Below are positions 1 through 6,946 of a DNA stretch of 12,119 nucleotides, piece by piece; position 1 is the stretch's first letter; every line of letters begins with the position of its first letter. The DNA lies in assembly GCA_031272615.1 (NCBI GenBank), contig JAISTL010000111.1, forward strand, positions 1 through 12,119, given 5' to 3'. A model generated the notes under the pieces. That model was given only the letters and a program-made list of their open reading frames with translations. It had not been told where the DNA came from and searched no databases. Source of the DNA: Methylobacteriaceae bacterium (GTDB taxonomy: Bacteria; Pseudomonadota; Alphaproteobacteria; Rhizobiales; Beijerinckiaceae). A program made the position numbers and the translations under genes.

Positions 1-74
1 CTGAAACCACTTCCTGCCCGCCTGAACCGGACGGCACCCGCCCGGAAAGGACACGACTCCGAAAACATTACCTC

Positions 75-102
75 ACCGTTGTTCCGCCGATGCGGCAACG
101 GT
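75..102. repeat. Strong compound hairpin
   Basis: ACCGTTG (75-81) pairs perfectly with CAACGGT (96-102). Inside it, after a two-base TT bulge, CCGC (84-87) pairs with GCGG (92-95) around a CGAT tetraloop. This gives 11 base pairs in 28 nt. No T-tract follows on either strand, so it is not a textbook Rho-independent terminator. It could be an RNA processing or stability element for a transcript whose gene is off the window. Confidence 0.5.
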
Positions 103-150
103 ATGTTGAACAGACTCTACACAGAAGTGTGGAAATTTCAGGGAAAAACA

Positions 151-167
151 AACGTTTTTTAAACGTT
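151..167. repeat. Short AT-rich inverted repeat
   Basis: AACGTTT (151-157) and AAACGTT (161-167) are perfect 7-bp inverted arms around TTT. The symmetry suits either a DNA-binding protein site or a weak hairpin. No promoter is clearly associated with it. Confidence 0.3.
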
Positions 168-218
168 GCCACCCACGCTGCCCAAGGAAAACCGGGGGAG
201 TTGCGCCTCCGCTTCGTG

Positions 219-237
219 AAGAGTTATGTCAACTCTT
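219..237. repeat. Operator-like inverted repeat
   Basis: AAGAGTT (219-225) and AACTCTT (231-237) are perfect 7-bp inverted arms around ATGTC, and they overlap a minus-strand TTGACA hexamer at 228-233. Half-sites about one helical turn apart beside a -35-like hexamer are typical of dimeric repressor operators. No gene served by it is visible in the window, so the role is a guess. Confidence 0.25.
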
Positions 238-292
238 TGCATTCGGTTTGTGGCATAAAATAGGACAAATGGTCATCATCCGGCGCAACCGG

Positions 293-330
293 AAAATAAT
301 AACGACCTGTTGCCCAAAGGACACAGGTTG
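293..330 (-). terminator. Candidate terminator of nrdJ
   Basis: Read on the minus strand, a 6-bp stem ACCTGT/ACAGGT (plus one further pair beyond a mismatch) encloses a 12-nt loop. It is followed directly by the T-rich tract TTATTATTTT. It starts about 85 bp past the nrdJ stop codon. The stem is short and the loop long, so efficiency is uncertain, but the stem-plus-T-tract arrangement points the right way for nrdJ. Confidence 0.4.
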
Positions 331-414
331 CGGGCGTCGTCCGTAGTTGAACTACGCCGGGCCCGGCGGAAAACAACGGACCCGGCCTTGATGCAAATGC
401 GGCAAATCAGTGGA

Positions 415-3400
415 TTAACTGCAACCCGTCGTCGCGCCGCAGGTGTCACACTTCATGCAGGTGCCGTTGCGCACCAAGGTGAAATTGCCGCATTCAGGGC
501 AGGCCTCGCCGACATACCCCTTCAGCCTGGCCTCGGTGCGGCGGCTGAACGCCGAAGCAGCCGGGTCGGCGGCCTTTTCCCCGGCGGGTTCCGGCGACGC
601 GAGGTGAACGACTTTCGTGCCCGTTTCGGGGCGCGCCGCCGGTTCCGGGTGCATCTCCTCCTTCAGGGCGGTGGCGCCGACGGACGTGCCGAACGCGCCC
701 TGCACCAGCAGCATCTTTTCGGAGCTGCCGCGGATGAAGCCCTTGGAAATGACGCTGCTCGCCGCCGTGGTGTCGACCGGCGCGCGGGATTGCGCCTCGC
801 CCCGGCCGATGACGTCATGGCCGATTTCCGCCGGGTCGACATGGGAGAGGTCATTGCGCCCGAGATACGAAACCGCCAGTTCGCGGAAGATGTAGTCGAT
901 CACCGATGTGGCGTTCTTGATGCGCTCATTGCCCTGCACGAAACCGGCCGGCTCGAAGCGGGTGAAGGTGAAAGCCTCGACATATTCCTCCAGCGGCACG
1001 CCGTATTGCAGGCCGAGGGAAATGGCGATGGCGAAGTTGTTCATCACCGCCCGGAAGGCGGCGCCTTCCTTGTGCATGTCGATGAAGATTTCGCCGAGCC
1101 GCCCGTCGTCGTATTCGCCGGTTCGCAGGTAAACCTTGTGACCGCCGACGGCGGCCTTCTGGGTGTAGCCCTTGCGCCGGTCCGGCAGTTTCTCGCGTTC
1201 GCGCACCGGAATGCGCTCGATGACCTTTTCCACGAACTTTTCGGCGACCGCCGCCGTGCGTGCCGCCGCAGGGCGCGCAATCAGCGTCTCGACGGCGTCG
1301 TCTTCGTCATCGTTCTCATCGTTTATCAGCGCCGCCGACAGCGGTTGTGACAGCTTGGAACCGTCACGGTAGAGGGCGTTGGCTTTCAGTGCCGAGCGCC
1401 AGGAGAGCATATAGGCGTTCTTGCAGTCATCAACGGTGGAGTCGTTGGGCATGTTGATGGTCTTGGAAATCGCCCCGGAAATGAACGGCTGCGCCGCCGC
1501 CATCATCAGGATATGGCTTTCCACCGAGAGGAATCGCTTGCCGATCTTGCCGCAGGCGCTGGCGCAATCAAACACCGCAAGATGTTCGTCCTTGATGTGC
1601 GGCGCCCCTTCCAGGGTCATGGCGCCGCACACATACAGATTGGCGGCGTCGATTTTGGCCTTGGAGAACCCGAGATGGTCCAGCAGGTCGAAGGCGGGGT
1701 CTTCCAGCTTCGCGGCGGGCACTTTGAGCGCGCCGGTGAGGAAGTCATCCCCCAAAGTCCAGCGGTTGAAGACAAACTTGATGTCGAAGGCCGAGTCCAG
1801 GTTCTTTTCGACAAGTTGCAGCTTGTCCGCCGTAAACCCGGCCTTGGTGAGGGAGGCGGCGTTGATGTCCGGGCAGCCCTCGAGAGTGCCGTGGCCGACG
1901 GCATAGAGCTCCATCGCGCGAATCTGCTCCTCGCTGTAGCCGAGACTGCGCAGGGCGTCGGGCACGGCGCGGTTGATGATTTTGAAGTATCCGCCGCCCG
2001 CCAGTTTCTTGAACTTGACCAGGGCGAAATCCGGCTCGATGCCGGTGGTGTCGCAATCCATCACCAGGCCGATGGTGCCTGTCGGTGCAATCACCGTCAC
2101 CTGGGCGTTGCGGTAGCCGTGCTTTTCACCGAGTTCCAGGGCGGTGTCCCAGGCGTAACGCGCGCGCTCGACCAGCAGCGGATCGGGGCAGGCGTCGGCG
2201 TCCAGCGGAGTTGGCGGCACCGAGAGATTCTCGTAACCCTCGCTCAAGCCGTGGGCGGCGCGCCGGTGGTTGCGGATCACCCGCAGCATGTGGCGGGCGT
2301 TTTTCTCGTATCGGGCGAAGGGCCCCAGTTCTTCCGCCATTTCCGCCGAGGCGGCATAGGCGGAGCCGGTCATGATGGCCGTCAGCGCGCCGGCGAGCGC
2401 CCGCCCCTCACGGGAATCGTAGGGGAGCCCCATGGTCATCAGCAGGCCGCCGATATTGGCGTAGCCGAGGCCGAGGGTGCGGTATTCATAGGAGAGCTCG
2501 GCGATTTCCCGGGAGGGGAACTGGGCCATCAGCACCGAAATCTCCAGCACGATGGTCCACAGCCGGCAGGCGTGCTCGAAAGCGGCCGAGTCGAACCGGC
2601 GGGCGAAGCGGTCATAAAAACTCAACAGATTGGCCGACGCCAGGTTGCAGGCGGTGTCGTCAAGGAACATGTATTCGGAACACGGGTTGGAGGCGCGGAT
2701 GCGCCCGCCTTCCGGGCAGGTATGCCAATCGTTCATGGTGGTATTGAAGTGCAGCCCCGGGTCGGCCGAAGCCCAGGCGGCGAAAGTGATTTGCTCCCAC
2801 AAATCCCGGGCCCGCAGGGTTTTCACCGGTTGGCGGGTGGTGCGGCTGGTGAGCTGCCACTCTTCGTCGCTCTCCACCGCCCGCAGGAAATCGTCGCTCA
2901 ACGACACGGTGTTGTTGGAGTTCTGCCCCGACACGGTGAGATAGGCCTCCGAATCCCAGTCCGTGTTGAACAGGGGGAAGTCGAACTCCTTGTAGCCCTG
3001 CTGGGCGAACTGGATGACGCGCTTGATATAGGCGTCGGGCACCGCGGCGCGGCGCGCCAGCCTGATTTCCTTTTTCAGCGCCGGGTTTTTCTCCGGGTCG
3101 AAACAGGAGCCGCCCGCACTCTCGCAGTTGACGCAGGCGCGCATGATGGCCTTGAGATGCTTGCGGCACATCTGCGAGCCGGCAACCAGCGCCGCCACCT
3201 TCTGCTCTTCCCGCACCTTCCAGCCGATGAACTCCTCGATATCCGGATGGTCGACGTCCACCACCACCATCTTGGCGGCGCGGCGGGTCGTTCCGCCGGA
3301 CTTGATGGCGCCGGCGGCCCGGTCGCCGATTTTCAGGAAACTCATGAGCCCGGACGAGCGGCCGCCGCCCGAGAGGCGCTCCCCGGCGCCCCTGAGGCGG

Positions 3401-4107
3401 GAGAAGTTGGAGCCGGTGCCGGAACCGTACTTGAACAGCCGCGCCTCTCGCACCCACAGGTCCATGATGCCGCCCTCGTTCACCAGGTCGTCCTGGATGG
3501 ACTGGATAAAGCAGGCATGGGGTTGCGGGTGCTCGTAGGAGGAACGGGATTTGACCAGTTTCCCGGTCTGATAATCCACATAGTAATGGCCCTGGCCGGG
3601 GCCGTCGAGGCCGTAGGCCCAGTGGAGGCCGGTGTTGAACCACTGCGGGGAATTGGGCGCCATCATCTGATTGGCCAGCATGAAGCGCAGCTCGTCGTAA
3701 AACGCCAGGGCATCCTCCTCCGAAGAGAAATACCCGCCCTTCCAGCCCCAGTAGGTCCAGCAGCCGGCCATGCGGTCAAAGACCTGCCGGGAGGAGGTTT
3801 CGGAACCGGTACGCTCATCCGCGGGCAGCGACGCCAAGGCCTCCTTGTCCGGAACGGAACGCCACAACCAGGAGGGCACGCCTTCTTCTTCCACCTTCTT
3901 CAAGGCCTTGGGTACGCCGGCCTTGCGGAAATACTTCTGCGCCAGAACGTCGCAGGCCACCTGACTCCATGAATCAGGAACCTCGATATCGTCAAGCCTG
4001 AACACGACGGAACCGTCGGGATTCCGTATCTCGCTTGCGCTCAAGCGGAAATTCAGAGAGGAATAAGGTGATTGCCCGGCTTGGGTATGGCGCCGTTCGA
4101 TTCGCAT
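415..4107 (-). CDS. nrdJ: Adenosylcobalamin-dependent (class II) ribonucleotide reductase NrdJ
   Basis: This enzyme reduces ribonucleotides to deoxyribonucleotides in the cytoplasm. It uses adenosylcobalamin to make the thiyl radical, so it needs neither oxygen nor a small radical subunit. The 1230-residue product has the long alphaproteobacterial NrdJ architecture: an N-terminal region beginning MRIERR, then the ten-stranded barrel. In the barrel Cys199 (PHACFIQ) and Cys487 (TACNLAS) fit the redox pair, and Cys476/Glu478 in NPCSEY are the radical cysteine and its partner glutamate. The C-terminal tail has CPEC (1203-1206), CMKC (1217-1220), Cys1223 and Cys1229, fitting a zinc ribbon and a reductant-accepting cysteine tail. 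I chose the ATG at 4107 because MRIERR matches the usual family start; the frame stays open to an ATG at 4188, which would add 27 unlike residues. An acidic linker (NDDEDD) precedes the C-terminal domain. No nrdAB or nrdR is present here. Confidence 0.96.
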   Translation of the reverse strand: MRIERRHTQAGQSPYSSLNFRLSASEIRNPDGSVVFRLDDIEVPDSWSQVACDVLAQKYFRKAGVPKALKKVEEEGVPSWLWRSVPDKEALASLPADERTGSETSSRQVFDRMAGCWTYWGWKGGYFSSEEDALAFYDELRFMLANQMMAPNSPQWFNTGLHWAYGLDGPGQGHYYVDYQTGKLVKSRSSYEHPQPHACFIQSIQDDLVNEGGIMDLWVREARLFKYGSGTGSNFSRLRGAGERLSGGGRSSGLMSFLKIGDRAAGAIKSGGTTRRAAKMVVVDVDHPDIEEFIGWKVREEQKVAALVAGSQMCRKHLKAIMRACVNCESAGGSCFDPEKNPALKKEIRLARRAAVPDAYIKRVIQFAQQGYKEFDFPLFNTDWDSEAYLTVSGQNSNNTVSLSDDFLRAVESDEEWQLTSRTTRQPVKTLRARDLWEQITFAAWASADPGLHFNTTMNDWHTCPEGGRIRASNPCSEYMFLDDTACNLASANLLSFYDRFARRFDSAAFEHACRLWTIVLEISVLMAQFPSREIAELSYEYRTLGLGYANIGGLLMTMGLPYDSREGRALAGALTAIMTGSAYAASAEMAEELGPFARYEKNARHMLRVIRNHRRAAHGLSEGYENLSVPPTPLDADACPDPLLVERARYAWDTALELGEKHGYRNAQVTVIAPTGTIGLVMDCDTTGIEPDFALVKFKKLAGGGYFKIINRAVPDALRSLGYSEEQIRAMELYAVGHGTLEGCPDINAASLTKAGFTADKLQLVEKNLDSAFDIKFVFNRWTLGDDFLTGALKVPAAKLEDPAFDLLDHLGFSKAKIDAANLYVCGAMTLEGAPHIKDEHLAVFDCASACGKIGKRFLSVESHILMMAAAQPFISGAISKTINMPNDSTVDDCKNAYMLSWRSALKANALYRDGSKLSQPLSAALINDENDDEDDAVETLIARPAAARTAAVAEKFVEKVIERIPVREREKLPDRRKGYTQKAAVGGHKVYLRTGEYDDGRLGEIFIDMHKEGAAFRAVMNNFAIAISLGLQYGVPLEEYVEAFTFTRFEPAGFVQGNERIKNATSVIDYIFRELAVSYLGRNDLSHVDPAEIGHDVIGRGEAQSRAPVDTTAASSVISKGFIRGSSEKMLLVQGAFGTSVGATALKEEMHPEPAARPETGTKVVHLASPEPAGEKAADPAASAFSRRTEARLKGYVGEACPECGNFTLVRNGTCMKCDTCGATTGCS

Positions 4108-4399
4108 GTTGTCGTTTTTCCCGAATGATTCGGACCGGCCGGTTCCACTCTTTCCCGGCATGCCCGAGACAAAACAAATTCTGTCCACTCCTATTCACGG
4201 ATACAAGAGTGGGCAATTCTCAAACTTTTTTGATGATACGCAAGGTCACCCCTGCACTGGAACGCATACGCCTCCGATATCGATTCCCAACACAACTACA
4301 AAGGGCGGCATCGGACACGTTGTCCTGAACGGAAGTGCCGGCATTCAGGTTACCCCATCCATAAAATGCAGAATCACTTCGAACTGAACGAACCGATGT

Positions 4400-4428
4400 T
4401 ACATACCGTTGTACCGGTTTTTCGTCAA
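4400..4428 (-). promoter_or_regulatory. Candidate nrdJ promoter
   Basis: On the minus strand a -35 hexamer TTGACG (4428-4423) is followed after exactly 17 bp by TATGTA (4405-4400). TTGACG is a good match to the alphaproteobacterial housekeeping -35 element; the -10 match is modest, and TGTAAC two bases further on is an alternative. The promoter sits in the AT-rich part of the region. It would give nrdJ a leader of about 290 nt. Confidence 0.45.
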
Positions 4429-4438
4429 CAACTGGTAT
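4423..4438 (-). promoter_or_regulatory. NrdR-box-like site, promoter-proximal
   Basis: The minus-strand 16-mer ATACCAGTTGTTGACG matches the published NrdR consensus acaCwAtATaTwGtgt at only 8 of 16 positions, but keeps the outer core C..A and T.G positions. It starts exactly 32 bp from the stronger site at 4455-4470 and covers the -35 hexamer. Paired boxes about three helical turns apart at the promoter are the known NrdR arrangement. On its own this site would not be called. Confidence 0.3.
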
Positions 4439-4454
4439 ACAGATTAAATTATTT

Positions 4455-4470
4455 GCACAAGATGTAGTGG
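4455..4470 (-). promoter_or_regulatory. NrdR-box-like site, distal
   Basis: The minus-strand 16-mer CCACTACATCTTGTGC matches the NrdR consensus acaCwAtATaTwGtgt at 12 of 16 positions, including C, A, AT, T and G of the core, with CAC/GTG symmetry. NrdR is the ATP/dATP-sensing repressor of bacterial ribonucleotide reductase genes. The site lies 26 bp upstream of the candidate nrdJ -35 hexamer. Binding is inferred from pattern and position only. Confidence 0.45.
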
Positions 4471-4634
4471 CTTGGGGAAAAGTCGATAAACATCGGAAAA
4501 GTTTGAAGAGTTCATCGGGCAGGGTCAGTGTGCCCCGAAACGGAAAAACCGGCAACCCCGGATATGGGTTTGTAAAACGAAAATTTTCGTGAAAACCCCG
4601 TCGGTGTGGAAAACCGCCGGACCGATAATTTCCC

Positions 4635-4661
4635 TTGACGCGCAATCGAATCATCTATCCG
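4635..4661 (+). promoter_or_regulatory. Weak candidate promoter for the NDUFA12 gene
   Basis: TTGACG at 4635-4640 is followed by TATCCG at 4656-4661 with a 15-bp spacer, which is short, and the -10 match is poor. If used, it gives a leader of about 330 nt that includes the duplicated hairpin at 4877-4958. I saw no better pair closer to the gene. Confidence 0.2.
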
Positions 4662-4876
4662 CTCCACAGGGAGGGAACGATTCCGGTATCCTGCCGCGGG
4701 TTGAACGGGGGCGTGCGGATGGCGGACGCCGCCGACGCTTCTGTCGCCGGGCCCCGGTTTCCGGTGGGGGCGCGTTTTCCCCCTGCCATCGGTTTTCCGG
4801 ATTTTTCGGTCGGTCATTCAAAATGACACTGGACTTTACGGTTGTGAACGTTCATAGTCGCTCCGCGATTATCAGG

Positions 4877-4958
4877 GTTTCGCCTGGCGGCGCCGGGCGC
4901 GGCTTTGTGTGTTCCTGGTTTTGCCCGGCAGCGCCGGGTGCGGCTTTGCGTGTTCTTG
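4877..4958 (+). repeat. 41-bp imperfect tandem duplication with a hairpin in each copy
   Basis: Copy 1 is 4877-4917 and copy 2 is 4918-4958. They match at 35 of 41 positions and all six differences are transitions. Each copy folds into a 7-bp GC-rich stem: 4881-4887 with 4893-4899, and 4922-4928 with 4934-4940, with loops CGGCG and CAGCG. Three of the six differences fall in the stem, and each swaps a Watson-Crick pair for a G-U wobble or the reverse, so pairing is kept. The duplication ends 32 bp before the NDUFA12 start codon, inside its likely leader. Confidence 0.8.
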
Positions 4959-4990
4959 ATGAATCTATCGCGGAATATGGCGCTTATCCA

Positions 4991-5398
4991 ATGAAAGAAC
5001 TGTTGCTTCAAATATTTACCTGGTGGCACGGACAGACCATCGGCACCCGTGTGTTCACGTGGCGCCGCGGCAGGTATGTCGGCTCCGACGAGTTCGGCAA
5101 CAAGTATTACCAGTGCTCCTGGAACGAGATTGACCCGTCCATCGGTCCGCGTCGGCGCTGGGTCGTCTACAACGGCCCGGTGGAAGCGTCGCGCGTCCCT
5201 CCCGGTTGGCGCGCGTGGCTGTGTTACACGGTGGAAAAATCCCCCGCCGAGGAAGAGTACAAGCCCCATGACTGGGAAATCCCGTATCAACCCAATATGA
5301 CCGGGACAACCTTGGCCTATCATCCCGAGGGGTCGATGCTGGGCTCCGGGCGCCGTCCGCCGGCAACGGGCGATTATGTCCCCTGGCAGCCCAATTGA
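4991..5398 (+). CDS. NDUFA12-family complex I accessory subunit (17.2 kDa type)
   Basis: The 135-residue product belongs to the NDUFA12/B17.2 family, an accessory subunit on the peripheral arm of respiratory NADH:ubiquinone oxidoreductase shared by mitochondria and Alphaproteobacteria. Hallmarks in order: FTWWHGQTIGTRVFTWRRG (9-27), the DEFGNKYY motif (33-40), RRWVVYNG, ASRVPPGW, QPNMTGT and the C-terminal ATGDYVPW. The length is normal for bacterial members. The ATG at 4991 is chosen because the family signature starts just after it; the frame stays open far upstream, but that part has no family similarity. Ribosome binding is weak (GGA at 4972-4974). A five-codon frame (4977-4994) ends in TGA overlapping this ATG. 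The gene is followed by a terminator, so it is probably transcribed alone. Its neighbour encoding DUF2155 is a common companion in this class. Confidence 0.93.
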   Translation: MKELLLQIFTWWHGQTIGTRVFTWRRGRYVGSDEFGNKYYQCSWNEIDPSIGPRRRWVVYNGPVEASRVPPGWRAWLCYTVEKSPAEEEYKPHDWEIPYQPNMTGTTLAYHPEGSMLGSGRRPPATGDYVPWQPN

Positions 5399-5433
5399 GC
5401 GCCGGGTGTTTCCGCCGATGGCGAATACGTGTG

Positions 5434-5472
5434 ATGGAATGGCTTCGCGAGAGGATCATTCCATTTCTTTTT
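5434..5472 (+). terminator. Rho-independent terminator after the NDUFA12 gene
   Basis: ATGGAATG (5434-5441) pairs perfectly with CATTCCAT (5457-5464) around a 15-nt loop and is followed by TTCTTTTT. It begins 36 bp after the stop codon. Stem and T-tract together make a good intrinsic terminator on the plus strand and imply that the DUF2155 gene needs its own promoter or readthrough. Confidence 0.7.
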
Positions 5473-5549
5473 GAAGTTGACGCGGCGGCAGAAAATGCGA
5501 ATCGGACGGCATGCCCCGCGTCGGTCCGCTGTGAAGGATGTGAGCCGAT

Positions 5550-6236
5550 ATGATCCACCGTAAAGGGCCGTTCCTGGCGCCGTTTGCTGTCCGGGCGCTT
5601 CTTCTCGGCGCCGCCCTTGCCGCGGGGGTGGGTTCGGCGGCGGCCGACAAAATCAAGAATCCCATTGCCCTGTTCGAGGGGTTGGACAAAATCACCGGTC
5701 GCATCGTCGCCTTCGAGGTGGCGGTGGGAGAAACGGTGCAGTTCGGCGCTCTGCAGATGACGCCGAGGGTCTGCTACACCAGGCCGGCGACGGAGGAACC
5801 CAACACCACGGCGTTCCTCGAGGTGGATGAAATTACGCTGGACGGCAAGCGCCGCCGCATTTTTACCGGCTGGATGTTCGCGGCGAGCCCCGGTCTGCAC
5901 GGCATCGAGCACCCGATTTACGACCTGTGGGTGACGAACTGCAAGGGCGGCACCGAAGTCATCAAAGATTCTCCGGAAACGTCAACCACCGACTGCGAGG
6001 GTGATGCCTGCGCCACCAACGAGTCGACGCCCGACAGCGACGCCATGAAACCGCAAAGCCTCGAGCCGCCCCCGGCGGGCGGGCAGCGCCGGCAACAGCC
6101 GCAACGTCAGCAACAACAACAACAGGAGCAGCAGCAGCCTGCCCGCCGCCCGGCCGCGGAACCGCCGCCGGAAGTGCTGGAGCCGGATTACGAGCCGATC
6201 ATGGAGGATTCCTACATCCTGCCTGACGGGCGGTGA
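5550..6236 (+). CDS. Secreted DUF2155-domain protein with a glutamine-rich tail
   Basis: The 228-residue protein starts with a signal peptide: basic n-region, hydrophobic residues about 12-28, likely cleavage after SAAA (29-32). It should therefore be exported to the periplasm. Residues about 37-132 form the DUF2155 domain: NPIALFEGLDKITGRI, VQFGALQMTPRVCYTRP with Cys75, VDEITLDGK, IFTGWMFAASPGLHGIEHPIYD, and Cys131. The two cysteines could form a disulfide. The biochemical role of this alphaproteobacterial family is not known to me. The tail (about 135-228) is low-complexity, with Cys149, Cys154, prolines and a Q-rich run (187-196, six Q, E, three Q). The ATG at 5550 has AAGGA 11 bp upstream. 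The gene converges on aat, 28 bp away. Confidence 0.9.
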   Translation: MIHRKGPFLAPFAVRALLLGAALAAGVGSAAADKIKNPIALFEGLDKITGRIVAFEVAVGETVQFGALQMTPRVCYTRPATEEPNTTAFLEVDEITLDGKRRRIFTGWMFAASPGLHGIEHPIYDLWVTNCKGGTEVIKDSPETSTTDCEGDACATNESTPDSDAMKPQSLEPPPAGGQRRQQPQRQQQQQQEQQQPARRPAAEPPPEVLEPDYEPIMEDSYILPDGR

Positions 6237-6262
6237 GGCGGCTTGAGCGAGTCGCGCCGCCT
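6236..6262. terminator. Hairpin between convergent DUF2155 gene and aat
   Basis: AGGCGGC (6236-6242) and GCCGCCT (6256-6262) are perfect 7-bp arms with a 13-nt loop, filling the 28-bp gap between two convergent stop codons. The left arm begins with the last base of the DUF2155 stop codon. There is no clear T-tract on either side, so it may be a bidirectional transcript-end hairpin rather than a full intrinsic terminator. Confidence 0.45.
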
Positions 6263-6264
6263 GT

Positions 6265-6930
6265 TCACTCCACAGCGTGTCCGCCATCTATAACCCTGAG
6301 AATACCGCTTCCCGAGCGGTGGGCCTCCGGGGTGAGCGCGCTCCAGTCGCCGCCTGCTGCCAGCGCCGCCTCCAGCCGTTCGAGATAAACCGTTTGCGGG
6401 ATTTCCTCGGCCCCGAATTGTGCCAGGTGGGTGGTGAGAAACTGGGTGTCCAGCAGGCGGAAACCGCCGGCGATGAGGCGGGCGATGAGATGCACCAGGG
6501 CGATTTTGGAGGCGTCCCGCGCCCGGTGGAACATGCTCTCGCCGAAGAACACGCCCCCGAGTCGCACCCCGTAAAGGCCGCCGATGAGCGTGCCGGCGTC
6601 ATACACCTCAACGGAGTGGGCATGGCCGGTATGGAAGAGCTCGTCATAGAGCCGGAGAATGGCGGTGTTGATCCATGTGGTTTCGCGCCCCGGCGCCGGT
6701 TCGGCGCAGGCGCGAATCACCGCCGGAAAATCATGGTCGATCCGGATGTCATACGCAGAGGAGCGAACCGTCCGCTTGAGGCGCCTGGGCGCCGTGAACC
6801 GCTCCGGCGCAATGACGCCCCTGAACCGGGGCTCCACCCAGAAGAATCCGGGGGAGGCGGCGTCTTCGGCCATGGGGAAGATACCCTGGGCATAGGCGCC
6901 GAGCAGCAGTTCCGGGGTGAGTTCCATCAT
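6265..6930 (-). CDS. aat: Leucyl/phenylalanyl-tRNA--protein transferase
   Basis: Aat transfers Leu or Phe from charged tRNA to proteins with N-terminal Lys or Arg, marking them for ClpS/ClpAP degradation in the N-degron pathway. The 221-residue product is close to the E. coli length (234). Family signatures: GAYAQGIFPMAE (11-22), FFWVEPRFRGVI, ETTWINTAI (83-91), HAHSVEVY, GGVFFGESMF (125-134) with Glu131, then DASK (139-142), and LLDTQFLTTHLAQFGA with Asp161 and Gln163 in the acceptor region. The start is MM; the second ATG at 6927 is equally possible, with GGGG shortly upstream. It begins 16 bp after the accC stop codon and is probably the last gene of the aroQ-accB-accC-aat operon. Confidence 0.95.
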   Translation of the reverse strand: MMELTPELLLGAYAQGIFPMAEDAASPGFFWVEPRFRGVIAPERFTAPRRLKRTVRSSAYDIRIDHDFPAVIRACAEPAPGRETTWINTAILRLYDELFHTGHAHSVEVYDAGTLIGGLYGVRLGGVFFGESMFHRARDASKIALVHLIARLIAGGFRLLDTQFLTTHLAQFGAEEIPQTVYLERLEAALAAGGDWSALTPEAHRSGSGILRVIDGGHAVE

Positions 6931-6946
6931 GTCCCGGCCCCAAGCC

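Larger units (their letters stand above)
1..414. other. Non-coding region downstream of nrdJ
   Basis: No recognisable gene lies in this stretch on either strand. It holds four inverted repeats: a strong compound hairpin at 75-102, AACGTTT/AAACGTT at 151-167, AAGAGTT/AACTCTT at 219-237, and a terminator-like hairpin at 293-330. It also has a 7-bp palindrome at 342-356 (CGTAGTT, one base, AACTACG). A minus-strand TTGACA lies at 228-233, but no convincing -10 box follows it. The region probably separates nrdJ from the next gene to the left, which is outside the window. Confidence 0.6.
4108..4990. other. Long divergent intergenic region between nrdJ and the NDUFA12 gene
   Basis: These 883 bp carry no protein I recognise. 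Reading frames that stay open here (for example minus 4220-4654) have arginine- and serine-rich, low-information translations and no family signature. The nrdJ side is AT-rich and holds the candidate promoter and NrdR-like sites. An inverted repeat CCTGAA/TTCAGG sits at 4324-4349 in the presumed nrdJ leader. The other half is GC-rich, with a TTGACG hexamer at 4635-4640 and the 41-bp tandem duplication. I looked for a cobalamin riboswitch in the nrdJ leader and saw no B12-box. Confidence 0.6.

Noticed and set aside
310..1350. 346-codon plus-strand open frame opposite the nrdJ 3' end
   Set aside because: Mostly antisense to nrdJ with an arginine/alanine-rich translation and no recognisable domain.
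1513..3972. 819-codon plus-strand open frame opposite nrdJ
   Set aside because: It lies wholly antisense to a clear NrdJ. Its translation is His/Gly/Arg/Val-rich with no family signature, as expected from the complement of GC-rich coding DNA.
4108..4188. 27-residue N-terminal extension of NrdJ from an ATG at 4188
   Set aside because: The family normally begins with the MRIERR-like segment, which starts at the ATG at 4107.
4108..4400. Cobalamin riboswitch in the nrdJ leader
   Set aside because: A long leader before a B12-dependent enzyme made this plausible, but I found no B12-box (AGCCAGGAGACCTGCC-like) or the surrounding helices.
4220..4654. 144-codon minus-strand frame in the nrdJ upstream region
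   Set aside because: No family signature and no good ribosome-binding site; it runs through the AT-rich promoter region and the NrdR-like sites.
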